Positions 37,019 through 48,149 of a DNA stretch of 64,000 bases are shown here, piece after piece (the first letter of the stretch is position 1; the number at the start of each line of letters is the position of its first letter). The notes under the pieces were generated by a model. The model was given only the letters and a program-made list of their open reading frames with translations, was not told where the DNA came from and searched no databases. The stretch is from the NCBI GenBank assembly GCA_963169105.1, contig OY720639.1, positions 94,810,559-94,874,558 on the forward strand, in the 5' to 3' direction. A program made the translations under genes and the position numbers. The stretch is from Ceriagrion tenellum (taxonomy: Eukaryota; Arthropoda; Insecta; Odonata; Coenagrionidae).

Positions 37019-37109
37019 ATCTCTGCCAGGGGCGATCCCAGGGGGAGATAGAGGGGATACATACCCCCGAAAATTTTGGTTTTTACAAAACAATTTTGAC
37101 AACTAGACG

Positions 37110-38021
37110 TACCCTAGTGAAAATATCCCGTGTGGGAAGTGTGGAGGAAATGTGCAGGAAACGTGAGGAAGCGTATATACACTTCATGCACGCTTCATGC
37201 ACGTTACATGTATAGGATAAAAGTTTTTAAGCGCAAAGTGGACAACTGACAGGGAAATTATATGCTTCTATTTGAATGCCTGCCGTACATTAGCTGCACT
37301 AAGTTTTATCATAAAATATGCTTTCTGACCCAGTGACATAATGTCACCAAAACCTACGTATTGTTCAAATTCTACTGCATACGCAATTTTTTAAAGTCCC
37401 TCAAGTTGCTATAATAATAATAATAATAATGTCGTCTTTATTTATTTGAGCGATATTTGGCCTATACAGTCCTCTCTTCCATATAACTCATTTCACAAAC
37501 ACCCATGTCCTGGGCAGATAATTTTCTACCCAGGCGGGACTCGAACCCGCGACCCTCCGGTTAGTAGGCGGGGACTTTACCCCGCCGCCACCGGGGCCGA
37601 CATGCTATGGCAGGAGATAAAAAATTATCCCCAAATATTCATGCGTCACAAACCATTTAATTTAAAGACTATGAATTTGGAGGAGGAAAAACAATAATAC
37701 TCTTTTGGACTACTTCCTGGTGTTAACTGTGAATTTTTGTGAATAAATGTAGTGGTTTTATTCTTAAATTTTCATTATTTGTTGTTCATTTTGCCATGGT
37801 ACAAGAGTATTTTAAGGTTGTAACTGCCTAACCTGCAAATTTCCAGGATGCTATCTGCACACTTCCTGAACGTTACCTGCACGCATCCTGAACATTACCT
37901 GCACGCTTCCTGAACGTTACCTGGACGCTTACTGCACAGTTGAAGGTCCAAATTCACGCTTCCCTCACACTTTTTGCACATTTCCATCACGGTCCCTGTA
38001 CAGGTTATTTTCACCAGGGTA
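37110..38021. mobile_element. TIR element with internal minisatellite, nested in the hAT
   Basis: The ends are CCCTAGTGAAAATA (37,112) and TATTTTCACCAGGG (to 38,019), flanked by TA on both sides. Inverted similarity extends ~60 bp inward through GGAAATGTGCA and GAGGAAGCGT. The right part (37,845-37,990) has about six copies of a ~23 bp unit of the type ACGTTACCTGCACGCTTCCTGA, and the left part has related units in opposite orientation. It has no coding capacity. The TA target suggests Tc1/mariner-like mobility, but that is inference. Confidence 0.7.
37407..37605 (-). repeat. tRNA-derived SINE, copy 2, with (TAA)n tail
   Basis: On the minus strand the order is GGTGGCGGCGGGGTAAAG (box A region), GGTTCGAGTCCCGCC (box B) and CAGGACATGGGTGTTTGTG. 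The 3' end is AAATAAATAAAGACGACATT and the tail is an ATT/TAA triplet run (37,409-37,431 on the plus strand). Copy 3 at 60.6 kb has the same 3' end (AAAGACGACATTAT), which defines a ~170 bp SINE. It is inserted in the TIR element at 37.1-38.0 kb. Confidence 0.85.
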
Positions 38022-38211
38022 CTTATCAAATACAACATCAAACACTCCGATCACTGATCTGAAACCTATAACAGTTATTATTATGCTCATTATTATATAG
38101 ATATAATGATGTAACAGTTTTATAGTTTATTTAGGATGACTGAAAATTGCCATAATTTAATGGTAGTCTCCCCTCCCGAAATAAATTCCTGGGATCGCCC
38201 CTGATCTCTGC

Positions 38212-39260
38212 CATTTATATTTGAGGGATTTCACTTCCATATTTCAATGGTTTGAAGTAAATACAACGTGGGATGTTTTGATTAAATTAGGCCAACTTTC
38301 CTGATTAATCTGCCGATTTTATGCATCATTGTAAACTTGTCGTAATGTACGTGTCGTAAAAAATCTTTTATTCGAACACACGGGAGTATCGATTCCGTTG
38401 GTATCGATTAAAGCCGATCAATTGGTGTTCGCGATCGTGCTCCTAAATATAATGAAGCGTATTCAATATTAGCATTTTAAATACTTGAACAAATCTACAT
38501 GGGAATATATCACAGAAAATAGTGATATTAGAAATAATACCTTGGCCCAACTCCATGATAATTCGTTTCACGTGTAAATACAAAACCATTCTAGTTATCC
38601 AACGGTTACTTAGGAATATTATGAGTATGTATAACTTACAAACATTATGTTCAAAATCATAAACACTACAGTGGTCTACCAAATCAAAATTGATATCCAT
38701 TTAAGTAACCATTCTCCCCTAACCCCTAACCTTTACGTCTTCCGAATGAGTTATAAAATTGCCGGTGGAAGAGATTTCCAGGCATAGATCAGAAGATCAA
38801 AACATTCACTTTGAGTGACAATCTTCCACAGGCATCCAAAGTTACAACAGGGGATTTTTAAGGCATTCCGCTTATCCATCTTTCCGATAAGATCGTGCCA
38901 GAGATTTGGGGCGAGAATGATAGTGCTACCTCGCTATCTTTTGTGCCACTGCCAGGCTAATAGGTTGGCTGCGGGCTTGTGAATTGCGCCGCAGAATTAC
39001 GTTGAGGAAAACACGATCAATCACCTGACCCTCTGCTCAAAGCGGAACAAGGCTAAGCTTGGAACACAAATCAAGTCAAGATGTACGGCAGCGAGGTTGG
39101 TCGTGTCGTAACTTTTATTCGAACACACGGGAGTATCGATTCCGTTGGGATCGATGAAAGTCGATCAATCCGTGTTGGCGACCGTGCTTCTAAATATACC
39201 GAAGCGTATTCAATATTAGCAGTTAAAATACTTGAAAAAATCTGAACAAGTGTATGTCAT
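38212..39260. repeat. ~130 bp direct repeat pair 750 bp apart
   Basis: 38,365-38,490 and 39,112-39,245 are ~85-90% alike by eye; both include TTCGAACACACGGGAGTATC, GATTCCGTTGG and GAAGCGTATTCAATATTAGC. The ~620 bp between them has no supported gene; 38,930-39,080 is somewhat GC-richer. The pair could be a local tandem duplication remnant or the ends of a decayed element. There is no TG...CA pattern that would mark LTRs. Confidence 0.65.
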
Positions 39261-39810
39261 ACAAAAATTTATACATGGATAAAGGTCACAGAAAGTCATA
39301 AGACACAGAGAACATTATTTTGACGCCACTAAAAAACAATGAGCTACACAGAAATAATAAAATGATTAAGATACATTTCCGAACAGATAGATATAAAAAC
39401 TCGTTCTTTCTACATGCAAGAAGTGACCATAAAAAATGAGATGAAAACTGAATGAAGAGATGAGATGCACGAAATTGTTGTGATTAGCGGCAACTATGCG
39501 CTTGAGAAATTCAGAACTAGTGTGTTTCTGAGCGACACAGAGAACATTTTCATGACGCCACACTAAATCTCTAGGTCTGACAGAAGCGATAAAATAAGAG
39601 AGTTACATTGTCGAACAGACAAGTACAAAAACTCGTTCTTTCCACGTGCAATATGTGACCATAAAAACTGAGCACCAGTCAATACACTCCCATAATACAG
39701 GTCGCCATTTCACCTCCCAAAACCTTTCAACTTTACACGTCTCATGTCCTAACACCCCCTGCACACGCCCGTGCGGCGGCTCGCAGGGTAGTATGTAGAT
39801 GTAGACGTAA
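39260..39810 (-). repeat. Dispersed repeat family A, copy 3, with internal duplication
   Basis: Reverse-complemented, 39,480-39,810 matches copies 1 and 2, including the end ACATCTACATACTACCCTGC. The part 39,260-39,450 repeats the body (AAAACTCGTTCTTTC and AAGTGACCATAAAAA recur), so the copy is partly duplicated in tandem. Confidence 0.75.
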
Positions 39811-40575
39811 ATAATGTGACAAAGATAGCTGAATAACGAAATTGCTCACAAATACCCACGGTCACAATTGAGTATCAAATGAGATATGACTCAATTCTAT
39901 CCTGTACTGATACATGTATAGTGTTAAACAACCTAACATCCGAGAAAAGCAACCACCTTTAACGGAGACCCTCGTGCAGTGTTGATTGCCAAAAACATTT
40001 CCCGGCACAGTCAAAGCGTGCATTTTGGTTTTGGATGGTTACCTTATGTGTTCGCTTGGGTACAAGCAAAAGGTTAACCGGATGGTTTCCAACATTAACA
40101 AGATTTTAGCTGGGAATGCAGAGTTATAATAAACAAAGAAAATGGGCACGCTCAGAGATTTTCTCCCGTTGAACAGTAGCTCGAGTTATTAATGCACCGT
40201 TTCTCGCATCTTTTGAATGCGATTACGCCTTAACGGCTTAAATAAAAGTGTATTTCCACAGGCATTGTTGTAATTTCGGCTAGGGCTGGTTAAGAAAAAA
40301 AAGATACTGCTCAACGGAGCTAATGGGGGGCATGTCACAAGCACTGCTACTTTATAATATATTTTTCAAATCTTTCCAGAAGATCTGCCTCTCGAAGTAG
40401 AATTTTTTTACAAGTGAACAGGGGCAGTTCAGGAGCTTGGTGCTCGAGTGGCCTGTTTGAGAGTTAACTTAAGGGTTTACCGTAAAATTCAATGGTTTAA
40501 GAGCGTTTTAAAAATCTCCTTTCCGACTGATGTTCCCCTCCCATTAGTCCCCACCCGGAGATCCGACTATTTAGC
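39811..40575. other. Spacer, nothing recognised
   Basis: No frame or repeat supported in this stretch. Confidence 0.45.
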
Positions 40576-40711
40576 ATAACATATATTAATGTAAGAGAAA
40601 CAATTGTTGTACGCATTAAAGCAATTTGTGGAAAATTGCAATTGTTTCTCTTACATTATGAAGAACTTCCACAATATCTCGCCTGAATCTGTTGAATTTA
40701 TAACATATATT
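40576..40711. mobile_element. Minimal fold-back element (j), 12 bp TSD
   Basis: ATAACATATATT occurs at 40,576-40,587 and 40,700-40,711. The left arm begins immediately after the first TSD with AATGTAAGAGAAACAATTG, and its exact complement ends at about 40,659. A ~41 nt tail then runs to the second TSD. The tail includes AACTTCCACAATATCTCGCC, matching the tails of the 62.2 and 63.7 kb elements (ACTTCCAYRAxGTTACGCC type). At 112 bp it is the smallest member and has no complete hammerhead core. Confidence 0.7.
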
Positions 40712-43384
40712 CATTACGTTGTGGATTTATTTATTAATAAAATTTATTGTGGGACTGCTTAACCTCCGGAATATTTTACTGGGAGGAATGTCATCATGTC
40801 ATATATATATATATATAGTTAAAGTGTAGGGCCCCGTCGTCTAGGGAGACTAATGTGGTGGTTTCCCCGTTGCCTTCCACATGGCAGTACTTCGGCCGCT
40901 TCCGTGAACTTCACTCTCACCCGAAGCTATAGCTGTTGATCCAGGTCCGATCTTCATCATCTGCGCCATAAATACCTTCTGCTGAGACTACTGCCTCTAA
41001 GTAGTGGGGTCATTACGGGTAGCGTGTAACATTTGGTAACCGCCAGCGGCAAAAAAATCTTTTCCATCAATTGGTCTCGTACTGGTGACCCTCGGAATGA
41101 GAGTTGGACATGCTTCACTGATCCAAACCAGATTTTTTTTAAATATAAAAATTAATTAAGATAATATTACCTTTTATAATGCATAAATGCTTATAAATAT
41201 GTTCACATGATGGTCTCGATAGTTTCGGCTTGGAAAACTTAGTGTCTGGTCAATAAGTGTCCTGACCAAGTTAAAACTATTTCATTGAGCCGTGGTCACA
41301 AAGGAATGCTAATTAATTGCAAATGTAATCAAGGAAACGCACTAGACATATTTAAATGGGTTACAAGAAAGACAGGACATTTACACAAGAGTGGCAAGAG
41401 TAGCAAACATTTTCTTCGAGGCGGAATTTTCCAACGATGGGGTGAAGAAAACTCGGAAAATGCTGTCATTTTACTAAAACAGTTACCAATAATAATCAAA
41501 GCGTGGTGGTGGAGGGAAACAAAAGAATTTAATAAAACGCTTCAGCGTATTGTGATGCTTGATATAAATTCAGAAATGCATCATCCGGCTGAGGAAAATA
41601 TCACTTTAGCCAATTACACGACTCAAACAATTTCTTCCAGATGATGTTTTATCATAAGAGCGACTCCTACCGTTCGGTGAAACTTAAACTACGCATTAGG
41701 TTAAGTGCTGTCGTCTCCGTACGTTTCGTGCCTTAGTTCATTAGCGAGGAAAATAGAAACGCTTTGAATCATTAGAGGTGGCTTAAATTTGCGATTCGTC
41801 GTTAAAGTTCAAAATCGAGTTCTCCCACCAGGTGTAGCAAAAATACAACCCCAGGAAACTCCTTATTTCAATACAGTACTTCTGCTTTGACAAAGGAAGT
41901 GAATTGTGATGCTCCGCTTCTCGAAATGAAATCGCACGCTCCATGAAATTGAATAGGAAGCTGATTATGTTCAAAGAGAGCGAGAGATAGAGAAATGGTA
42001 TCGCTGATTGAAAATAAATGCTGAGAAGAGGAAGTTTCAAACAGCTCTCAAAGCAAAATCGTGAGCAAATTGCAGTTGCCCTGAATTAGCTACATATTAC
42101 TCCGCTTCCATGGGCATTGAGATTGAAAACGGCGTTCGCATCTTTACTGAATCACGTCTGGAAAGGTTATTCTTGCACTGTATCAAGTCGACAGTGAATT
42201 GGTTCGTTTTTTGTCGACCAAGTAGACCTTAAACCACCATTTTGTCTTCTGTATAACTACACACATTAGAAGACGAATTGAATAACACTTGCTCGGACTT
42301 TAATTTGTCGAGGTTATGCGATATAATTCTTTCCAATTAGACTTCCAAAAAGGTGATGAATGGGAGACGCGATGATAAAGCGGAAAGTATGAACAGAGCC
42401 CCTTTGTTACTTTTCTTTCCCCTAAGAATTCACATAACTAAGCTACGTTTCGTCTGCTGTATGCCACCGGGATAATGCACCTCGGTACCAGCTTGGCCGC
42501 ACTCATAGTCAATTTTTTCCCATCCATGACCAATGAGCTTTAACGCTATTCCACATATTGAACAAGACGGATACATCAGGGAGACGTGGAGAATATTTTT
42601 CCCTGGCACTTGATCTCAAGAATTTACGGAATTTAAAAACAAATAGATAAATACTCAGCCAAACTGATTACTATGAAGCCTTCTTCTCCCCACACACCAT
42701 TGTTACTTTCGAAACCCTATTAGATTACTGATTATAACAAAAATGGGGCGAGAAACTGTACATTAGTTAAGTATATTTTACTAAACGTCACTAACACATA
42801 AGTTTTCGAATTTCAGGCGAAGCATAACAGCCTCTCAACCGGTTAAATTTGTCGTGATTTCCGACCGCAGATTTTTGGCTAAAAATTTATGTTTTCAACT
42901 TGAAATTTTCAAAATAAATATAATACATCGTTGCCAAGGGAGACCTGTTTCCAAATATGACAATTTTATCTACATACATTAATGAACCAACGGGAAAACG
43001 GCAAGATATAGAGCATATTTTTACAAAAACTATTATCTGCATTGAAACATTTTAAACAAAGGGAGATGTATCAATCCCTCTTCTATCAGAAGGCGAGGCA
43101 TCAGCCGTAATGGTTAAAAGATAATATCTGTAATTGGTTAATTTCGACAAGATACCTGAATCGTTTTCGGCGATGATATGCGCGGATGGTGATGCATGTA
43201 GTTAACAATTTCCTCACAGATTTTCGGTCAGCATTGCCTGTACTTACTCGATGGAGACATGGCAACAACTTACAGGTGACTGTTACCTAAAGCTGGAGTC
43301 ATTCTGGAATTAGAGACTCCTGACGTCAAAACGGGAGGATTTTTAACAGAACTATTCCTTACCGAACTTGTTTACAGAACTTAT
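40712..43384. other. Spacer with microsatellite and unassigned frame
   Basis: An (AT)n tract lies at about 40,799-40,817. The segment 40,826-41,110 is GC-richer and looks like repeat DNA (GGCCCCGTCGTCTAGGGAG, a string of CTTCCACATGGCAGT type), but no second copy is in the window. A 119-codon plus frame at 41,285-41,644 has no recognisable domain. The rest is featureless. Confidence 0.45.
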
Positions 43385-43985
43385 TACTTGGATTCCTTCA
43401 CCTATCTAGGAAGTAACATCACGTTGGACGGAAGAAATACAACGGGCATCAAGCGGAGAATAGCCCAAGCTAAGAAAGCGTTCATGGAAAAAAGACAACT
43501 ACTGTGCTCAAAGAAGATAAGACTACAAACCAGGGGACCAAACGAGTGTGTGGAGCGTAGCACTCTATGGATTGGAAGCATAGACCGTAGGAAAAGCTGA
43601 CCAGAATAGACTAGAATTAGCCTTTGAAAATTGGTGCTGTAGGAGGATGCTGAAGATAAAATGGACGGAGAAAGTAAGAAATGATGAAGTGCACAGAAGA
43701 GTAGAAGAGGAAAGGACCATATGGAACATCATACAGAAAAGAAGAACAAGATGGATTCGACGTACCCTGAGACACAATGGATTTGTGAAGAACATAATCG
43801 AAGGCAAATTTGAGGGAAAAGCCCCCAGAGGAATGCCGAGGAATATGTTTATCGACCAAACAAAGAAAAAAAGTACTTAGGAAGAGATACCAAGAGGTAA
43901 AGGAACTAGCATTAGATAGGGAAGGGTGGAGGGCTGCATTCAACCAATCCTAGGATTGAACGACCAGTGAATGATTCCTTACCAA
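43385..43985 (+). pseudogene. RTE-like LINE, C-terminal and 3' end fragment
   Basis: The plus strand reads DSFTYLGSNITLDGRNTTGI, KRRIAQAKKAFMEKRQLLCS, then after a frame break an LWIGS string, WCWRRML, NDEVHRRVEEERT, RTRWIRRTLRHNGFVKNIIE and finally DREGWRAAFNQS with a stop. This is the RTE/BovB C-terminal region (YLGSxIT ... LYGSExW ... CWRRMLxIxW ... GHxxR ... WRAAV) and the best-preserved copy here. Just after the stop comes CCAATCCTAGGATTG, a 15 nt near-palindrome present at the same place in the other copies. Confidence 0.85.
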
Positions 43986-44059
43986 AGGGTAAGATTGGTC
44001 CTCTTTAAGCTATAATTACACCGGCCTTCTCTCTTACTCTCCTTGCTCGTTCGAGGTTC

Positions 44060-44170
44060 TGCCGTTTTGTTTCCCATTGAGGTGGTAGAGATGGCGCTGG
44101 CTATGGTGGCCAATGCTAGAAGCTGTAACGTTGGCGTGGCCTCTCCGCCATCTTCGTTAACCCCGGTTTC
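44060..44170 (-). repeat. Dispersed repeat family F, copy 1
   Basis: Reverse-complemented it matches 50,395-50,510 and 50,800-50,925. All share AACGAAGATGGCG-like, TTCTAGCATTGGCC-like and a GCCCTCT-like string in this order. No function known. Confidence 0.65.
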
Positions 44171-44777
44171 CCCTTGGCACTTATGGACTGAAACACAAGT
44201 TTTACAATTTTTACGAAGCTTTTCATAGTTAACTTACTAGAAATCAGCATATGTTTATTTCATTAATGTGGATTCTCCTAATATATATTTTTCTTTTTTT
44301 TATAAAAGTTTTAACCTGTTCCCCCGTAGTAAACTGGAAATAACATGATTGTTGACTATTGCTGCTCCAGGGGCATGGCCAATCTGCCATCTTTGACCAC
44401 CAATTATATGACAATTTTCATCCATAACTTGTAGTTCTGGAAGTCGGCATCAATTTACTTCTATAATATGGACTCTCCTTGTATAGTCTTTTTATTACAA
44501 ACTTTTTGAAATCAAAAATCCTCATCTGGTAAAGACCTTTAATAAAACACCCCTGAATCTCATTCATTTCACTCGATCGATTCCAGACCATTTTCATTAC
44601 CCCAGCCACCACCTTTCAGAACTCATACAAGATAACCTCAACAACATTTTGAAACTCCCTCCCTACATCCTTGAAACTAAGTTCATCAGTTAAATCCTTT
44701 AATACCAAATTATAGGAATATCACATGCAACAACAGAGCACTCGCAGTTGGGTTTTCTGTTGTCACACCTAATTATT
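44171..44777. other. AT-rich spacer
   Basis: The segments 44,270-44,400 and 44,400-44,500 share short strings with each other (ATATGGACTCTCCT-like and TATGTGGATTCTCC-like), suggesting a diverged local duplication. No gene was seen. Confidence 0.4.
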
Positions 44778-44836
44778 AGTTATTAATGTAAAACAATGAT
44801 GCAAAACGTGCACTGAAGTCCAAATGAGAGAATAAT

Positions 44837-45007
44837 TTGATTTTCTTCCACTGATTTATTTACTTTGTACGCATGTTTCGACATAATGGTGTCATTATCA
44901 GGTACCTGATGCCCTTGACCAGGTACCTGGTACATCAGTACCTGATGATGATACCGTTGTATTGAAACATGTCGTACCAAGGAAATAAATCAGTGGACGA
45001 AAATCAA
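44837..45007. repeat. Fold-back element (b) with hammerhead-like core in both arms
   Basis: Arms 44,837-44,902 and 44,941-45,007 are imperfect reverse complements; from outside both read TTGATTTTC, then CCACTGATTTATTT, then GTAC. The right arm has CTGATGA (44,942-44,948), GAAAC (44,964-44,968) and GTC, and the left arm has the mirrored CTGATAA...GAAAC on the minus strand with stem GACA/TGTC. The loop contains repeated ACCTGRT strings. AGTTATT at 44,778-44,784 and from about 45,006 is a possible TSD, which would leave a ~52 nt tail on the left. It is older and less certain than its relatives. Confidence 0.6.
44942..44973 (+). ncRNA. Hammerhead-ribozyme-like motif
   Basis: A CTGATGA core, a stem II candidate ATAC/GTAT, a GAAAC block and a GTC cleavage-site triplet follow in hammerhead order. 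Stem III would be very short (ACAT/ATGT type), as reported for ribozymes in Penelope-like elements. Activity is untested. Confidence 0.45.
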
Positions 45008-45539
45008 GTTATTTTTTCATTCGTGAAAATCAACTTCCTCATGGTTGAGTCTCAAACTATGGAATGCATTAAGCACTAAAGTGAATCAAAATTATGTATG
45101 TAGTCAATAAATCAACAATATATATGTTAAATGGCATTCACGAATACTGACTTGTAATTTTGTTCTTAATTTATGTAACAACTTTGGTAAATCCGATCAT
45201 AGATTTTTCAGTAAATGTACTTGGTCTTACAGGGCATCAATGCAAGATCAATAAACTTGTATACATCTATTCATCTATCAACATGTACTTTTATATTTAT
45301 TTAAATGAATTATACCCTGGATTCCCGATTAAAACTTTATATACTCAAGTAGAGTCCACAGCACTAAGTAACTAATGTGTGTCTCAAAGAAATTTGCCCT
45401 AAATTTTAAACGGAAGGTGATATTCTTGCTTTACTTCCACTACTTCTGTTTTTGCCAGCAACAAACCTTCCTACATAATTGATATGTTTCCTAAAAGAAC
45501 TACTAAACATGTAATGGTTACAAGAAGAGAACCTAGTAA
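45008..45539. other. AT-rich spacer
   Basis: Nothing recognised. Confidence 0.4.
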
Positions 45540-46090
45540 CCTTCTACTTCTGACCTACCGAACCACTACCTTTCACAAGTCATTTGTCGTGGCCGCCTCA
45601 TAACTCTGGAATTCTATTTCAAATGCTTTGTGTAAATCTCACTCGTTGGCAACTTTTCAATCTAATTGTATAGAATTTTATTTAAAGAAAGTTTTCCTGA
45701 ATAGTTTAGCCTTTTCAGAACTAAGTTCACATTACGATTTTTTTCTTTTTTTCATGTCCATTTATGTTTTTTGTTTTAACTGTTTAAAATGTTTTTTTTT
45801 TCATCTCAAACGTACTGTAACCTAAGGGATTATTAACCTTCGATTATTTTGTATTTTATATATACATATCTTTGAATTCAATTGTAACACATGTATAGTT
45901 TTTGTCTTTTAATGGTGATAGTTCTTTTTGTCTTTTAATTTCCTTGTTATTAAGCTCCATTTATTTTCTGATTTGAACACAATCATTTTGTAATATGTTA
46001 ATTACCTCGCTGCAATTTTTTTGTATTCCATTGCTGCTCCAGGGGGCGTGTCCCACTGTATAATTAAGGTTTATTTTATTATATTCTATT
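45540..46090 (+). pseudogene. CR1/Jockey-like LINE end with 3' tail (family E, copy 3)
   Basis: The plus strand reads RTTTFHKSFVVAAS*LWNSIS and then KSHSLATFQSNCIEFYLKK. This is the common LINE terminus (RTxxYxxSFxxxAxxLWNxLP ... SLxxFKxxLKxYL) with one stop. It is followed by a T-rich 3' tail shared with 14,236-14,626 and 15,455-15,745 and ending with a GTATAATTAAGGTTTATT string. It is 5'-truncated and dead. The exact clade is not certain. Confidence 0.7.
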
Positions 46091-47040
46091 CTAATTTCTC
46101 CATTCCCTCGTGCTATCCATAGGAAAATAAGGAAAGAGCAGGGAACAATATGGTTATTTCCATTGTTAGGCTACAGTTATATGACGTAATGCCCTCTCCA
46201 TCTACATCAATGGTTTCCACAATCCTGTTTTGTCCTTATCACAGCCCTAAAGAGCTCTATTAGAAACCAGACTTTTTCCAATTCACTCAAAAAATTAGAT
46301 TCCGCTTCAAAGAAAATACGTGGATAAGGGTTGTTGCGGAAGGGAATAAAAAAAACCTTTCAGTCGATTCCGATTGATTGGCTTTTATTAGCCAATTACC
46401 TACTTCAAATTATCCCCCGCCCCCTCACTAAAAATAAAACGGGGTAATTCTTTTCGACAACACCCCGCCGTTGTGTGAGGACTGGAATTCTTGACAAGCG
46501 TGCGATTGCGTATTCGCCCCCTAGGGGAAATGAGATGAAAAGAGGGAGAAGGGGACATTTTGATGGCGCTAACGGAGATTAATGAGGATTCTACGTGAAT
46601 CCACCACTTAATGAATCTGGATATTTTTACCATAAATTTTTCCGTCGTCCAGTTTGCGGCAAAGCTCGAAAAATGTCAGAATGTAAAATTGACTGCATTA
46701 TCCCTGTCCCCGGATTCGGTCACATTGGAATACGAAAAGATAAAAGCATATTTACCGAAAACGTCCAAATAAAAACAAAATAATACAATTCAAATTCCGC
46801 AATGCTGCGGCCTCATTTTGGCATAACCCCACATGAATAATGTAATCATTTTACACAAATTAGCGAGTTTGTCTTAATTTCAAGGCCCATGAAAGTCAAA
46901 TTCGAGGAAAAATAACAGAAATGCGAATGGAAGGGGGTCTCAATAATGAAATGGCTTCCATGCGTTCCTCAGTATTACTGTTTCATATTTTTCATGTGGT
47001 GTAGGATCTCACAGGAAATGATACATGTACGAGGTCATTA
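46091..47040. other. Spacer, no supported gene
   Basis: The part 46,400-46,560 is GC-richer. A GCCCTCTCCATCTACATCAATGG string at 46,190 resembles family F. No domain was recognised in the two opposed frames at 46,400-46,783. Confidence 0.4.
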
Positions 47041-47495
47041 TTGGTCGTTCAATCCTAGGATTGGTTGACTGCAGCCCTCCACCCTTTCCTATCTAATGCT
47101 AGTTCCATTACCTCCTGTTATCTCTTCCCATGCACTTTTTTTCTTTATTTGGTCCATGAACTTATTCCTTTGTCTTCCTCTGGGGGCTTTTCCCTCTATT
47201 ATGCCTTCAATTATGTTCTTGACCAACCCATTGTGTCTCAGAGTGTGTCAAACTCCTCTGGTTCGTCTTTTCTGTATGGTGCTCCATATGATCCTTTCCT
47301 TCTTTTTTCTTCTGTACACTTCATCATTTCTTATTTCGTCTATACATTTGATATTCAACATCCTCCTTCAGCACCAGGTTACGAAGGCTCCCAGTGTTTT
47401 CTGGTCAGTATTTCCAATGGTTCATGCTTCCGATCCATAAAGTGCTACGCTCCACACGAATGTGTTCACATTATGTTTCCTGTTTTGTAGTGAAG
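47041..47495 (-). pseudogene. RTE-like LINE 3' fragment
   Basis: It is collinear with 11,350-11,800 from the CCAATCCTAGGATTG-like 3' mark through a GWRAA-coding region to the block encoding LWIGS. It is cut on its 5' side at about 47,495. Frames are broken. Confidence 0.8.
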
Positions 47496-47640
47496 AATAC
47501 CCAATTAGTGAATGAATAACGGTCGAAATGTGTTTTGATGAATCTTTTGTATCACTACCTACTAATAGGGTTTCACTTTCTACTTGATCTTTCTCTTCGG
47601 TTCAGTGGAGGCATTTCCTTCCCCTCTCTATAACATCCCA

Positions 47641-48058
47641 AATCCTTCGCCTTCATATAAAATTTATCGTCGACGGGCTTACTTTGTGGAATTTTTCCAT
47701 GGTTGGAATAAAATAACTTAGTAATTTTCCACACGGTTTATTATCCTCGACCGGTTTCAACGTCATTTTGAAGGGGTTACAAAACGACGAGGCCATCAGT
47801 CTCACACATTTATACCCTAAGATAGAGGAGGGGGGGGATTAGGATAAGGAAAGGATTAGGAATCCCCTTCCCTCCTCCCCAACCTCTTTTCCTAATCCCC
47901 CCCCCTCCTCTGTCTTAGGGTATAAATGTGTGAGGCTGATGGCCTCGTCGTTTTGTAACCTCTAGAAAATGACGCTATTGCGTTGAAACCGGTCGAGGAT
48001 AATAAACCGTGTGGAAAATTACTAAATTATTTTACTTTTATTCCAATCCTTCGCCTTC
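47641..48058. mobile_element. Fold-back element (c), 14 bp TSD, ~150 nt arms
   Basis: AATCCTTCGCCTTC occurs at 47,641-47,654 and 48,045-48,058. A 47 nt tail follows the left TSD, then the left arm (from 47,702), a G/C-run-rich loop (about 47,840-47,890), and the right arm, which ends against the right TSD. Both arms contain CGTTGAAACCGGTCGAGG or its relative. The right arm has the stem GACGC/GCGTT before GAAACCGGTC, a hammerhead-like core with a degenerate start (CTAGAAAAT at about 47,962). The tail read outward, ATTCCACAAAGTAAGCCC, resembles those of the 40.6, 62.2 and 63.7 kb elements. Confidence 0.75.
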
Positions 48059-48149
48059 CTCTTGTCACCTTTCTCATCTTTTCACCTTCCTGCATGGCTC
48101 TCTGCATTCCTTCCCCATTTCATTTATTTATGTTTTTCAGCCACCCTCA

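Larger units (their letters stand above)
37019..38211. mobile_element. Non-autonomous hAT-type element with perfect 8 bp TSD
   Basis: The termini are CAGGGGCGATCCCAGG (37,027-37,042) and its exact reverse complement (38,188-38,203). They are flanked by the direct repeat ATCTCTGC at 37,019-37,026 and 38,204-38,211. An 8 bp TSD with CAGGGGY-type termini is diagnostic of hAT transposons. The element is 1,177 bp and has no transposase frame. Most of its length is a second TIR element (37,112-38,019) holding minisatellite blocks and a SINE, so the original hAT core was only ~270 bp. Confidence 0.85.

Noticed and set aside
38365..39245. Direct repeats as LTRs of a retrotransposon
   Set aside because: No TG...CA ends, no primer binding site or polypurine tract, and no gag-pol similarity between them.
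40798..40818. (AT)n tract as a regulatory site
   Set aside because: A plain dinucleotide microsatellite with no supporting context.
41050..41110. Possible tRNA-like SINE head near ACTGGTGACCCTCGGAATGA
   Set aside because: The box B consensus GGTTCGANNCC is not present on either strand, so tRNA origin is not supported.
41285..41644. 119-codon plus-strand frame as a host gene
   Set aside because: It starts with ATG and is the cleanest unassigned frame, but I recognise no domain and see no splice or promoter context; left as unassigned.
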